Of a DNA stretch of 64,000 nt, positions 18,205 through 27,131 are shown piece after piece (within the stretch, counting starts at the first letter, position 1; every line of letters begins with the position of its first letter). Under the pieces are notes generated by a model. The model worked only from the letters and a program-made list of their open reading frames with translations. It made no database searches and was not told the DNA's origin. The stretch lies in NCBI RefSeq assembly GCF_902498845.1, contig NZ_CABVLM010000004.1, forward strand, positions 62,001 through 126,000, written 5' to 3'. Source of the stretch: Pseudoalteromonas rhizosphaerae. GTDB lineage: Bacteria; Pseudomonadota; Gammaproteobacteria; Enterobacterales; Alteromonadaceae. The position numbers were made by a program, and so were the translations under genes.

Positions 18205-19313
18205 ATATTGTCATTACTCCCGATTTAACTCTGTTGGTGTTTGCGGGTTTACTACTTGCATTAATAATCACTAATATCAGTATGCGTTTTATTAAACGTT
18301 ATAAGCCTAAATTTCATAAACGTATTTTGTCATGGCGTTTTAGAGCTGGGATCACATTACTGGTTTTTATGTTTCTAGCCATGGTACTGGTGCCAGTGAT
18401 GTTTATTAAAATTGATTCAGGTCAAGTCGGAGTTTTGTGGAAACGTTTAGGCGGTGGTACCTATTTGGAAAAACCGTTTGATGAAGGAACAGTGTTAGTT
18501 CTGCCTTGGGATACGCTAACGCTTTATTCAAGTCGATTTCAAACTGCTGATGAAACTATTCATGCTATTACTTCCCAAGGCTTACAAATTTCCTTAGATG
18601 TGACTGTGCGTTATCGGCCAGTGGTCTCACAAATACCTTATCTACATAAGTTAGTTGGTAAGGATTATCTAAAAGAAACAGTGCTACCCGAGGTTAACTC
18701 TGCAGTGATCATGATTGTATCGCGTTACACGGCAGAGCAAGTGTACGGTAATATGCGTTTACAAGTACAAAAAGAGCTTTTAGATGAAGTATTAAAGGAA
18801 CTGCAATTACAAGAAAAAACAATTTTACAGCAAGAGAAAACAACGCATACAGAGCAAGTGTTAGTTAATTTGGATGATATGCTGATCAAGCGCGTTAATA
18901 TACCAGAAAAGGTACATAATGCGATTATCGCAAAAGTGAATCAAAATTATTTGAACGAAGAATACGACATGCGTTTAGTTGTTGCTAGAAAAGAAGCACA
19001 GCGTAAGAAGACCGAAGCAGAAGGGATCCGAGATTTTCAGCAAACAGTCAGTGGTGGTATTTCTGAAACATATTTACGCTGGCGAGGGATTGAAGCTACA
19101 GTGGAGTTGGCCAAATCTAACAATAGTAAAGTTGTAGTGATAGGTGGTGGTAAAGATGGTTTACCATTAATTTTGAACACAGAAACAACGCAAGGCTCAG
19201 TCGGCCCAAGCCCTGTAATACCTAGTACCACAGCTGAAAAAACGCTAACGAACGATCCTGCTTTACCATTCGTGCAAACGCCTTCCAGCCCAGAAAAAAC
19301 ATTTTATCAGTAA
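18201..19313 (+). CDS. SPFH/Band 7 (prohibitin/stomatin-like) membrane protein
   Basis: This 370-residue protein has two hydrophobic segments near the N-terminus (about 8-24 and 49-70). A Band 7 domain follows, from about 72 (IDSGQVGVLWKRLGGGT) to about 260, then a charged coiled region with VARKEAQRKKTEAEGI. The tail is Pro/Thr-rich. SPFH proteins form oligomeric membrane scaffolds and often accompany transporters or proteases. The ATG overlaps the stop of the ABC exporter by four bases, so the two are made together. A scaffold or quality-control role for the exporter is inference. The transcript ends at a terminator 54 bases downstream. Confidence 0.85.
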   Translation: MNIVITPDLTLLVFAGLLLALIITNISMRFIKRYKPKFHKRILSWRFRAGITLLVFMFLAMVLVPVMFIKIDSGQVGVLWKRLGGGTYLEKPFDEGTVLVLPWDTLTLYSSRFQTADETIHAITSQGLQISLDVTVRYRPVVSQIPYLHKLVGKDYLKETVLPEVNSAVIMIVSRYTAEQVYGNMRLQVQKELLDEVLKELQLQEKTILQQEKTTHTEQVLVNLDDMLIKRVNIPEKVHNAIIAKVNQNYLNEEYDMRLVVARKEAQRKKTEAEGIRDFQQTVSGGISETYLRWRGIEATVELAKSNNSKVVVIGGGKDGLPLILNTETTQGSVGPSPVIPSTTAEKTLTNDPALPFVQTPSSPEKTFYQ

Positions 19314-19366
19314 TAGCAGCATTATTAGCTCGCATATTAAAAACATAAAGTAGCTGTTTATAGATA

Positions 19367-19394
19367 AAAAGGTGTCGCTATTGACACCTTTTAG
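19367..19394 (+). terminator. Terminator at the end of the NRPS/exporter locus
   Basis: Perfect 10-bp arms AAAAGGTGTC and GACACCTTTT flank a 6-base loop, and the hairpin ends in a T tract. It closes the exporter-SPFH operon. Confidence 0.75.
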
Positions 19395-19571
19395 TTGTGT
19401 TGCTCAATCTAGTTTCAGTAACAATTCATTTTTATAAAGTCCATAAGATAATTTTCTTCACCTATTAGGTTTATTTTTATCGTTTGTTGAAATTGAGCTA
19501 ACAATCTAAAGTTCAATTGTCGGCACCAGATACGACACGATTTAGGCAAATAATCAAATAGGAATATAATC

Positions 19572-19979
19572 ATGAAACGTACACTTATCAAAACTATTGC
19601 TCTTAGCTCACTATTAACATGTTCAGCTGTTGCTCTGGCTGATCAAAGTGATTACAAATTAATGGTTATTGAGACAGCAACAGCGCCACAGCCAGTTGAA
19701 CAATCATTTAATAATTGCGCACTAAACGTGAAATCAAAAAATTACGCGCAAGCAGAAACAATGTGTACTAAAGCGATTGCGTTGCTAAAACAAAGCGAAG
19801 GCCCAAAAATGAAATTACGTGAATTAACATCGTTTGCATTAAGTAATCGCGGTGTATCACGTATGATGGCTAAAAATGATACCGCTGGTCTTTCAGATTT
19901 ATATGAAGCTGCACAAATGGCTGATAGCGCGATGGTATCGCATAACCTTACTCGTGCTAAAGAATACCTATCGTTATAA
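19572..19979 (+). CDS. Small periplasmic protein with TPR-like helices, function unknown
   Basis: This 135-residue protein has a Sec signal peptide (MKRTLIKTIALSS... ending ALA before DQSDY). The mature part reads NCALNVKSKNYAQAETMCTKAIALLKQSEG and SNRGVSRMMAKNDTAGLSDLYEAAQMADSA, which looks like two tetratricopeptide-type helix pairs. Two Cys (NCA and MCT) could form a disulfide. TAGGAATATAATC precedes the ATG. It is a single gene followed by its own terminator, with no functional link to its neighbours. Confidence 0.75.
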   Translation: MKRTLIKTIALSSLLTCSAVALADQSDYKLMVIETATAPQPVEQSFNNCALNVKSKNYAQAETMCTKAIALLKQSEGPKMKLRELTSFALSNRGVSRMMAKNDTAGLSDLYEAAQMADSAMVSHNLTRAKEYLSL

Positions 19980-20001
19980 ATTAGGCCTTATTACTTGAAT
20001 T

Positions 20002-20036
20002 AAAGCCCCATAATGTTAACTCAGCATGGGGTTTTT
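20002..20036 (+). terminator. Terminator downstream of the TPR-like gene
   Basis: AAAGCCCCA pairs with TGGGGTTTTT across a 16-base loop and ends in a T run. It lies 22 bases after the stop and may also reduce read-through from the convergent MFS gene. Confidence 0.6.
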
Positions 20037-20054
20037 GCGTTATTAGGCTATGGC

Positions 20055-21248
20055 TTATCCTGCCACAGGGGTATTGTCAGTGGAGATGCCTTTAAGGCTT
20101 TTGATCAGCATATAAATACAGGTGGTAAATAAACAACCGCCTAAATACAACATAATGCCGTTAGCTGAAGCAAATAGGTTGGCAGCAAGCAAAGGCCCAA
20201 AGACCGAGCCAAAGCTGTAACTCAGTAACATAATTTCCGTTGCTGAGACTATTTTTTCGATTGGCAATGCGTCACAGGCTAAGGTGATGGCAATGGGGTA
20301 GAGTGCAAAACTTGCAGCCCCTAAAATAAAGTAACTGGCCATCAATACGTTGAAGTGTACAGCTTGCATAATACCAACTACACCCATCGCGCCAAATAAA
20401 CAAAATAATGCCATTAATAAGCTTTTTGCCATTCGTGTTGATAAATAACTCACCAACGGCTGTACTAACATACCGCCTAAAATAATCACCGCCATCAAGG
20501 TGCCAGTAAAAGCGGCCTGCTCACTTTGGGCAGCGATATATACTGGCATTAAACCGTATATTGGGCCAAGTACTAATCCTGATACCAAACAGCCTAAAAT
20601 TGCTGGGCGACTGAGCTTTTTTAACTCAGTTAATTGTAGCTTTTGCGAGTGCTGACTTTGCGGTTGCCCTGATTTAATCAGCAGCGGTGCTAACATCGCT
20701 AAAAATAATAGAGCAATAACAAACAAATAGGGGAGTGGGCCACTGGTGCCAAGCGGATCGATAGCTAGTTGGCCAACGGCGCTGCCACCGTACAGGGATG
20801 TCATATACAGGCCTAATCGTTTAGCTCGTGCTTTGGCAGTGTCAGTCATTAGTAACCAAGATTCAACCACCACAAATACCCCAGCTACGGCGATACCAGC
20901 TACAAAGCGGGCTAAAAGCCACACGTTGGCATTAGGTAAAATAAGCTGTGCTGCAACACTGAAAATTAATAACCCCAGAAATGCCAGAAAAGCATGACGG
21001 TGGCCTACTCTTGCAACAATACGCTCAATAAAAAAAGCACCAATTAATAAGCCAAGATAAAAGACACTAGCTAACCAAGAGGCAAGTTCATTATCAAGCC
21101 CAAAGGCGCTCAATGATAAAGGAATTAGACTCATTAAAAAGCCTGAGGCAATAGCAAAAAAAGACAAACCAATAACAGGTGCAAGTGGGTTATTTGGTTT
21201 ATGACCGGCAGCGAGCTCAACCATTAAAGAATCCGATTTAAAGGGCAT
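20055..21248 (-). CDS. MFS transporter, YcaD-like
   Basis: This 397-residue protein has about twelve hydrophobic segments and typical MFS loop signatures (IERIVARVGHRHAF between the second and third helices; a basic central loop near residue 200). The pattern fits the drug:H+ / YcaD-like branch of the major facilitator family in the inner membrane. The substrate cannot be read. The start is uncertain: ATG 21248 has no clear ribosome-binding site, and an internal ATG (MVELAAGHK) is possible. It is convergent with the TPR-like gene and divergent from the oxidoreductase. Confidence 0.8.
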   Translation of the reverse strand: MPFKSDSLMVELAAGHKPNNPLAPVIGLSFFAIASGFLMSLIPLSLSAFGLDNELASWLASVFYLGLLIGAFFIERIVARVGHRHAFLAFLGLLIFSVAAQLILPNANVWLLARFVAGIAVAGVFVVVESWLLMTDTAKARAKRLGLYMTSLYGGSAVGQLAIDPLGTSGPLPYLFVIALLFLAMLAPLLIKSGQPQSQHSQKLQLTELKKLSRPAILGCLVSGLVLGPIYGLMPVYIAAQSEQAAFTGTLMAVIILGGMLVQPLVSYLSTRMAKSLLMALFCLFGAMGVVGIMQAVHFNVLMASYFILGAASFALYPIAITLACDALPIEKIVSATEIMLLSYSFGSVFGPLLAANLFASANGIMLYLGGCLFTTCIYMLIKSLKGISTDNTPVAG

Positions 21249-21525
21249 AAATAATTGCGTTGGAGTGTTTTAATAGCTGGCAATTATTTTTGGTTGGTTA
21301 ATTTTGCGGCGAATTTAATCCGATTTTGAACACAAGTAAAGTTATATTTGAATATTTACTCAACATTTTATTTAGAACGCTAAGTTAGGTAAATTAACCG
21401 GTTATTTACGTCATTTTGGTATCATTTTTTTAGCGAAATTGTTTAAAATTTGTAGTTGTTTTATCAATCTAAATAATAACTTGGTATGCTGTGTTTTTAT
21501 TTTTCATCAAGAGGCAGTAGTAAAA

Positions 21526-22470
21526 ATGAACCAGCTAACAATCGCTTTAGTCGGGCTTGGAGATATAGCACAAAAAGCATATTTACCTATTGCCACGCAA
21601 CATGCACAGATCGATCCTATTTTTTGTACACGAAACCTGACAACATTAACGCAGTTAGCGAAGCAGTATCGGGTTCAAAAGTGCTTTACAGATTACCAAG
21701 CGGTACTGGCGTGTAAGCCCGATGGGGTGATGATCCACACTAATACTGAGTCTCATTTTACGTTTGCGAAGCAGGCACTTGAACAAAAAATCGCTACGTT
21801 TGTGGATAAGCCATTAGCGTATAGTTTTAGTGAGGTAAGTGAACTTATTGCGTTAGCAACTAAACATAACACGCCATTATTTTTAGGTTTTAATCGTCGC
21901 TTTTTACCAATTATGGCCGATATTGCAAAGCCACAAATACGCCATCTTAAATGGCAAAAAAACCGCTTAAATTTACCAGCACAGCCGCGCACTTTTATTT
22001 TTGATGACTTCATCCATGTGGTTGATAGTTTATGCCATTTTGCAAATGTAGAGCGTTTTGATCAACTTAACCAGTTACAGGTGTTTTCACAGCTAGATCC
22101 ACAAGGCTTATTGGCAGCAATACATGTTAGTTTTGAGTTTGAGGGGCGGTTATTTCAAGGCGCTATGGATAGATTAAGTGGCTGCAATGAAGAAGTGGTT
22201 GAAATAACCGGTTTGAATGAAAAGTGGCGGTTTGAATCGCTAACCAATATGACCTCTATGGTTAATGGAATACAGCAGAGCGCGATGCAAAATGATTGGC
22301 AAGCAACGCTATATAAACGGGGCTTTGAGTCAATGCTAGAGGCATGGCTAACGGCGGTTAAAACGCAGCAGGTAGACCAATTACAGCTTAAAAAAGATAG
22401 TTTAACACATGAGTTGTGTGAGTGGCTGGTTGCACACGTATCAAACAATAATGAACTATTTCACTGTTAA
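21526..22470 (+). CDS. Gfo/Idh/MocA-family NAD(P)-dependent oxidoreductase
   Basis: This protein of about 314 residues begins with a Rossmann fold (IALVGLGDIAQKAYLP). The family motif VDKPLAYSFSEV, in place of the usual EKP, contains the conserved Lys. The C-terminal half is the alpha/beta domain that binds a sugar or related substrate. ATG 21526 is chosen because AGAGGCAG lies just upstream and the Rossmann strand starts a few residues later; a longer frame from 21439 would add an unlikely Cys-rich stretch. It is followed after 20 bases by the M23 gene. The substrate is unknown. Confidence 0.85.
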   Translation: MNQLTIALVGLGDIAQKAYLPIATQHAQIDPIFCTRNLTTLTQLAKQYRVQKCFTDYQAVLACKPDGVMIHTNTESHFTFAKQALEQKIATFVDKPLAYSFSEVSELIALATKHNTPLFLGFNRRFLPIMADIAKPQIRHLKWQKNRLNLPAQPRTFIFDDFIHVVDSLCHFANVERFDQLNQLQVFSQLDPQGLLAAIHVSFEFEGRLFQGAMDRLSGCNEEVVEITGLNEKWRFESLTNMTSMVNGIQQSAMQNDWQATLYKRGFESMLEAWLTAVKTQQVDQLQLKKDSLTHELCEWLVAHVSNNNELFHC

Positions 22471-22490
22471 ACTATTTCAAGGAAGTTGTA

Positions 22491-23000
22491 ATGAAAGTGA
22501 TGAAGTACATGGGACTAACGTTCTTTACAGTCCTTGTTATTGGGCTGCTCATACCTGAAAAAATAGTGATCCCAGTCAAAGGTGCAACAGCAAATGATTG
22601 GCATCATAATACCTTTTGGTATAGCCCTTGGGGTAAATCAGGTGTACACAAAGGGATAGATATTTTTGGCAAAAAACACACGGCAGTGGTTGCTTCGGTA
22701 AGTGGTGTGGTGCTGTATTCAGGTGAGCTAAAGCGCGGTGGTAAAGTGGTGGCATTACTTGGGCCTAAGTGGCGACTGCATTACTTTGCCCACTTAGAAA
22801 GTTATTCGGTAAGTGCAGGAGACTATGTTGCAGTCAGTGAGGTGATTGGTAGCTTAGGAGACACGGGGAATGCGGCAGGTAAACAACCTCACGTACATTA
22901 CTCTATTTTATCGTTACTGCCGTACCCATGGTTAATGACCGCGCAAAGCCAAGGCTGGAAGAAAATGTTCTTTTTAAATCCAGATGAAAAACTACGCTAA
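22491..23000 (+). CDS. Membrane-anchored M23 (LytM-type) metallopeptidase
   Basis: This 169-residue protein has an N-terminal hydrophobic anchor (about 8-22). A compact LytM domain follows with zinc ligands HxxxD in HKGIDIF and HxH in HVHYSI, plus the supporting YFAHL. M23 enzymes cut peptidoglycan cross-bridges, so the site of action would be the periplasm. It is shorter than most M23 proteins and has no LysM or coiled-coil region. The gene is 20 bases after the oxidoreductase with AAGGAAG before the ATG, so the two are probably co-transcribed. Confidence 0.85.
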   Translation: MKVMKYMGLTFFTVLVIGLLIPEKIVIPVKGATANDWHHNTFWYSPWGKSGVHKGIDIFGKKHTAVVASVSGVVLYSGELKRGGKVVALLGPKWRLHYFAHLESYSVSAGDYVAVSEVIGSLGDTGNAAGKQPHVHYSILSLLPYPWLMTAQSQGWKKMFFLNPDEKLR

Positions 23001-23086
23001 AATAATTGCCGTTATTTTCACACTTATCCAGCTGATTAACTTAAAATACCGTTAATTTACTCTTTTTATTTAGGAATTCAGCAGTA

Positions 23087-26008
23087 ATGAATTCTATTGC
23101 AGTTAGCCTGTTTGGCAGGATGTTTTCTAATAAAGCCATGTTGGCGTTTGATCACCATATGTTGACCATTTGCCAAGGTAACTCAACGAGACAAATAAGT
23201 TGGAGTGATTTGGAGGCACCGCCGTCGTTTGCTTACGGCCTGTTTGGTCAAACGATTTCTTTTGTTACGGCACAACAAAATCATACATTTTCGCTGCTGG
23301 CATATGGTGCTCACCGTAAATTTCAAGCTGAATTTGAACGCTATTGGGTGAACGCTAATGAAGCTAAGCTTGACACTTTTCTTAATAAAATAACAAAACT
23401 AGTCAAGCAGCGATATTTACGCCAGTCTTATGTTAGTCGTATTCAGCGGTTGGCACAGCAAGAGCATGATCGTTGGTTGCCGTGGATAAAAAACAGCCCC
23501 GCATTTGTTTTAGTGGATAAAAAAATAAACGTATTAGAGCAATATGCAAACTGGGATGCTGCACTTACCCAGTATCTACAACAAAAATACGTTACTAAGC
23601 AACTTAACCTACACCACGCTTTTTTTGACCGTGTTGAAGCAAATCCATTAACACTAAGTCAAAGACGTGCTTGTGTGATTGATGACGATAATAACTTGTT
23701 ATTGGCTGGCGCAGGCACCGGTAAAACCAGTGTTATGATTGGCAGGGCTGGGTTTTTAGTGCAAAGTCAGCAGGCAAGTTACAGTGATATTTTATTGCTG
23801 GCCTATGGTCGCAAAGCTGCTGATGAAATGGATCAACGGATCGAAGATAAGCTCGCCACCGATAAAATAAAAGCCGCTACTTTTCATAGTGTTGGGCTGG
23901 CGATTATCTCACAAGTTGAACGTGCTAAACCGACTATGAGTGTATTTGCAGAAGACGAAAAAGTGAAAGCAAAATGGGTGCAGCAGTGCTTTGAATCATT
24001 GATTGAAAACAGTGCCGAGTATCGTCATCTGGTTTTAGATTATTTTAGTAAATACTATTATGTTGAAAAAAATGAATTTGATTTTAAAACATTGGGTGAT
24101 TATTACAGCTACTTAAATGATAACGATATCCGTAGCCTAAAAGGCGACAAGGTAAAAAGCTTTGGTGAGTTATATATAGCTAATTGGCTGTTTTATCACG
24201 GCATAGATTATCAATACGAAGCGCCTTATAAAGTTGACGTAAAAACCATTGAACGCAGACAGTACAAGCCTGATTTTTATTTACCTGAGTACGATATTTA
24301 CATTGAATATTACGGCATCGATGACGCTGGCAATACTGCGCCTTACATTGATAAAGCGCAATACCATAGCGAAATTGATTGGAAAAATACCACTCATGCC
24401 AGTAATAACACTCACTGTATAGCTTTGACTTATGGGCAACATAAACAAGGTAAGCTGTTAAACGAACTTGAACAAGCGCTTTTAAGTGCGAGCGTGAAAA
24501 CACAGTTATTGCCCTTAGAATCACTGCTCGAAAGCTTAAAAGAAACTGGCAGGATCACCGTATTAGCTGCGTTATTTAGTCAATTGCTGAGTTTATATAA
24601 GGCGGCTTATTTAACTGATGCTGATGAAGTTGATGTCATTAAACGCTCCCTTGACGGCAAACAAACAACCCAAGCGTTGGCGCTATTAAAACCAATTTTA
24701 TCTAACTACAACGCTCACTTGCAGCAGCGCGGTGAAATTGACTTTGATGATATGATTATCAAGGCAATCGAGTATGTTGAGTCGGGCAAGTTTAAATCGC
24801 CTTGGCGTTATATTATGGTTGATGAATTTCAAGATATATCACAGCCAAGAGCACGATTGGTTAAAGCACTTCGCGATAGCAACAAGGGTAGTTCAGTATT
24901 TGCAGTGGGTGACGATTGGCAAGCAATTTACCGATTCAGCGGCGCTGATATTAAGTTGACCACTGAGTTTGCAACGTATTTTGGCTTTACTACGCAAACG
25001 GCGCTGGATCTTACGTTTCGTTTCAATAATAAAATTGGTGAAGTTGCCTCAGCATTTATTAGTAAAAATCCCGCGCAGCTTGATAAAACGATTACTTCTT
25101 TAACTCAGGTTTCACATCCTAGTGTGTCGTTATTAAGGCGCAGTAGTAATGCGTCTATTGGTTATAAAAATAGTTATTACAGTGACATTCCTGAACTATT
25201 AAATGGTGCGATTGATGACATACTCTGCACAATACACAGCAAGGCATGTAAACCCACAACCGTGTATTTTTTAGCGCGCTTTTGGTTTCAGCTACCAACA
25301 AATACGGATATTAAAACCATGAGTGTTAAATACCCGTTGTTAAAAATTCAGTCGCAGTCTTTTCACGCCTCAAAAGGTAAAGAAGCCGATCATGTTATTA
25401 TTATCGGATTACAAAAGGGTAAACATGGTTTTCCATCTGAAAAAGTTGCGCCCGCAATTATCGAAGCTTTATTACCAGCGCCAGAAAACTTCGCTTACGC
25501 ACAAGAGCGACGGTTATTTTACGTTGCACTAACGCGCGCAAAACACCGCGCCTACATCATTGCTGATATGACCAATAGCAGTTGTTTTGTCTCGGAGTTA
25601 ATTGCTGAACATGACATAGAACTGGATGAATTTACTAGTGATGTTGATCAATTACATATCGCAGATATAAACTGTATGCGCTGTGATAGCGGGGTATTAA
25701 AAAAACACAGTGGTCGTTTTGGGCCATTCTACGGCTGTTCGTTATTTCCGCGTTGTGAGCATAAAGAAAAATCGTGCGAGCAGTGCCAAAGCCCAATGAC
25801 TCGCAGTCGCTATACAGGGTTTAAATTATGTATAAATACAGCCTGTAACCATCTAGTGCCAACGTGTGATAAATGCGGTGCTGAAATGGTATTACGCAAT
25901 AGCGCAAAAGGGCAGTTTTGGGGATGCAAAAATTATAAAGGTAATGATCCACTTAGCTGTAAAAATGGCAAAGACAGTAAGTCAATTCAATGGCCCGAGC
26001 TTGCTTAA
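23087..26008 (+). CDS. helD: Long helicase IV (UvrD/Rep superfamily 1) with nuclease-like insert and C-terminal zinc ribbons
   Basis: This is a 973-residue superfamily 1 DNA helicase. Residues 1-170 match the helicase IV N-terminal region. Walker A is AGAGTGKTS near 209, motif II is MVDEFQDIS near 580, and motif VI is RRLFYVALTRAKHR near 810. Between motifs I and II lies YKPDFYLPEYDIYIEYYG near 394, which has the D...ExYG shape of PD-(D/E)XK-type nucleases. The C-terminus has topoisomerase-type zinc clusters: CMRC near 863, then CEQC and CDKC with matching late Cys. E. coli HelD is 684 residues, so this form is about 290 residues longer, mainly from the insert and the tail. The likely role is DNA unwinding in repair. 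Confidence 0.88.
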   Translation: MNSIAVSLFGRMFSNKAMLAFDHHMLTICQGNSTRQISWSDLEAPPSFAYGLFGQTISFVTAQQNHTFSLLAYGAHRKFQAEFERYWVNANEAKLDTFLNKITKLVKQRYLRQSYVSRIQRLAQQEHDRWLPWIKNSPAFVLVDKKINVLEQYANWDAALTQYLQQKYVTKQLNLHHAFFDRVEANPLTLSQRRACVIDDDNNLLLAGAGTGKTSVMIGRAGFLVQSQQASYSDILLLAYGRKAADEMDQRIEDKLATDKIKAATFHSVGLAIISQVERAKPTMSVFAEDEKVKAKWVQQCFESLIENSAEYRHLVLDYFSKYYYVEKNEFDFKTLGDYYSYLNDNDIRSLKGDKVKSFGELYIANWLFYHGIDYQYEAPYKVDVKTIERRQYKPDFYLPEYDIYIEYYGIDDAGNTAPYIDKAQYHSEIDWKNTTHASNNTHCIALTYGQHKQGKLLNELEQALLSASVKTQLLPLESLLESLKETGRITVLAALFSQLLSLYKAAYLTDADEVDVIKRSLDGKQTTQALALLKPILSNYNAHLQQRGEIDFDDMIIKAIEYVESGKFKSPWRYIMVDEFQDISQPRARLVKALRDSNKGSSVFAVGDDWQAIYRFSGADIKLTTEFATYFGFTTQTALDLTFRFNNKIGEVASAFISKNPAQLDKTITSLTQVSHPSVSLLRRSSNASIGYKNSYYSDIPELLNGAIDDILCTIHSKACKPTTVYFLARFWFQLPTNTDIKTMSVKYPLLKIQSQSFHASKGKEADHVIIIGLQKGKHGFPSEKVAPAIIEALLPAPENFAYAQERRLFYVALTRAKHRAYIIADMTNSSCFVSELIAEHDIELDEFTSDVDQLHIADINCMRCDSGVLKKHSGRFGPFYGCSLFPRCEHKEKSCEQCQSPMTRSRYTGFKLCINTACNHLVPTCDKCGAEMVLRNSAKGQFWGCKNYKGNDPLSCKNGKDSKSIQWPELA

Positions 26009-26015
26009 CCTATAG

Positions 26016-26045
26016 ACAGATAAGGGCTAAATAGCCCTTATCTGT
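26016..26045. terminator. Bidirectional terminator between helD and the SbtA-type gene
   Basis: The perfect 13-bp inverted repeat ACAGATAAGGGCT / AGCCCTTATCTGT encloses AAAT, between two convergent genes. It is followed by GTAGTTTAATTT on the plus strand, so the T tract is imperfect. Confidence 0.65.
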
Positions 26046-26053
26046 AGTTTAAT

Positions 26054-27001
26054 TTATTGCATCGCAACAGCAAGTTGATGATACAAACCGATACCGATAA
26101 GTACGTTAAATGGGAAGGTGATGCCTAGTGAACTGAGCATAGCCAGACCTATATCGGCTTTGGGGATCGCGGCTTTAATAGCGGCAGGTGCTGCAATATA
26201 AGATGCACTGGCCACTAAACTCCCCAAGATAACGATTGAGCCTAACTCAAGCGCTAATAAAGTGCCGACACTGACCCCAATCGCGCCTAATATTAATGGA
26301 CTGATTATAGCAAATAGTGTCAGTTTCCAGTGATGCCAAGGTATAGGGCGTAATGTTTGCGCTGCCGTTAAACCCATTTCGAGTAAAAATAATGCAAGCA
26401 CGACTTTAAAACTATTGGTTAATAATCCAGTTACTTGGCTGCCTTGCTGTGTGCCATACATCATACCAATAACAACACCGCCTACGAGGAGAATAACGCT
26501 CTTATTGGTTAAGGTTTCATGCCAGAGTGCTTTAAGCGATAAGGTATTATCGGCACTATGTTGTTTATCAAGTCGTCGATAAAGTAACAGCCCGACGATA
26601 ATCGCGGGAAGCTCTAGCATCACTAAATACAGGGTTACTTCAGCACCTACTACTAGCTGTGCCGATTCAGTATAAGCGAGGGCGACTGCAAATGTCCCCG
26701 CGCTTACGGAGCCATAATGGGCGGCGATACTTGCGCTGTTCGCTACCGAAAGTTTGATGACATATTTTAAAATAGGGTAGAGCATTAAAGGTATAAACGC
26801 GCCAAGCAGCATCACCGAGCCCATTTCTGGCAATAATTGCCAACTAAGATTGCCGTGTAATACCATGCCGCCTTTTAAGCCTATGGTCAGCATCAGCAGC
26901 AAACTTAAGGTCTCGTAGGTTGCTTTTGGAATAACGAGATCAGAACGTAAAATCCCCGCAACTAAAGCCAAAACAAAAAACATTACAACAATATCTGGCA
27001 C
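26054..27001 (-). CDS. SbtA-type sodium-dependent bicarbonate transporter family protein
   Basis: This 315-residue protein has about ten hydrophobic segments and matches the Sbt_1 family by length and by patterns such as LTIGLKGG near the second helix and the duplicated LFLLEMGLTAAQ. The founding member is a cyanobacterial Na+/HCO3- symporter. In heterotrophic marine bacteria the substrate is not established, so bicarbonate is family-based inference. The divergent LysR gene, 130 bases away, is the likely regulator. Confidence 0.8.
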   Translation of the reverse strand: MPDIVVMFFVLALVAGILRSDLVIPKATYETLSLLLMLTIGLKGGMVLHGNLSWQLLPEMGSVMLLGAFIPLMLYPILKYVIKLSVANSASIAAHYGSVSAGTFAVALAYTESAQLVVGAEVTLYLVMLELPAIIVGLLLYRRLDKQHSADNTLSLKALWHETLTNKSVILLVGGVVIGMMYGTQQGSQVTGLLTNSFKVVLALFLLEMGLTAAQTLRPIPWHHWKLTLFAIISPLILGAIGVSVGTLLALELGSIVILGSLVASASYIAAPAAIKAAIPKADIGLAMLSSLGITFPFNVLIGIGLYHQLAVAMQ

Positions 27002-27131
27002 ACCTTTCTCCTATTAATTTAAAGTCGCGCTATTGTAGATAAAATCATGCATTGTAAATAATAAAATGATTGATAGTTAGTTATAGGTTATTATCTATGG
27101 GTTGATTAATACCAAAGGGGATGTGATAGCG

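Noticed and set aside
21395..21404. 10-bp palindrome TAACCGGTTA upstream of the oxidoreductase
   Set aside because: It is too short and occurs once; no regulator could be tied to it.
24180..24524. Minus-strand frame of 114 codons inside helD
   Set aside because: It lies entirely within a well-supported gene and shows no family pattern.
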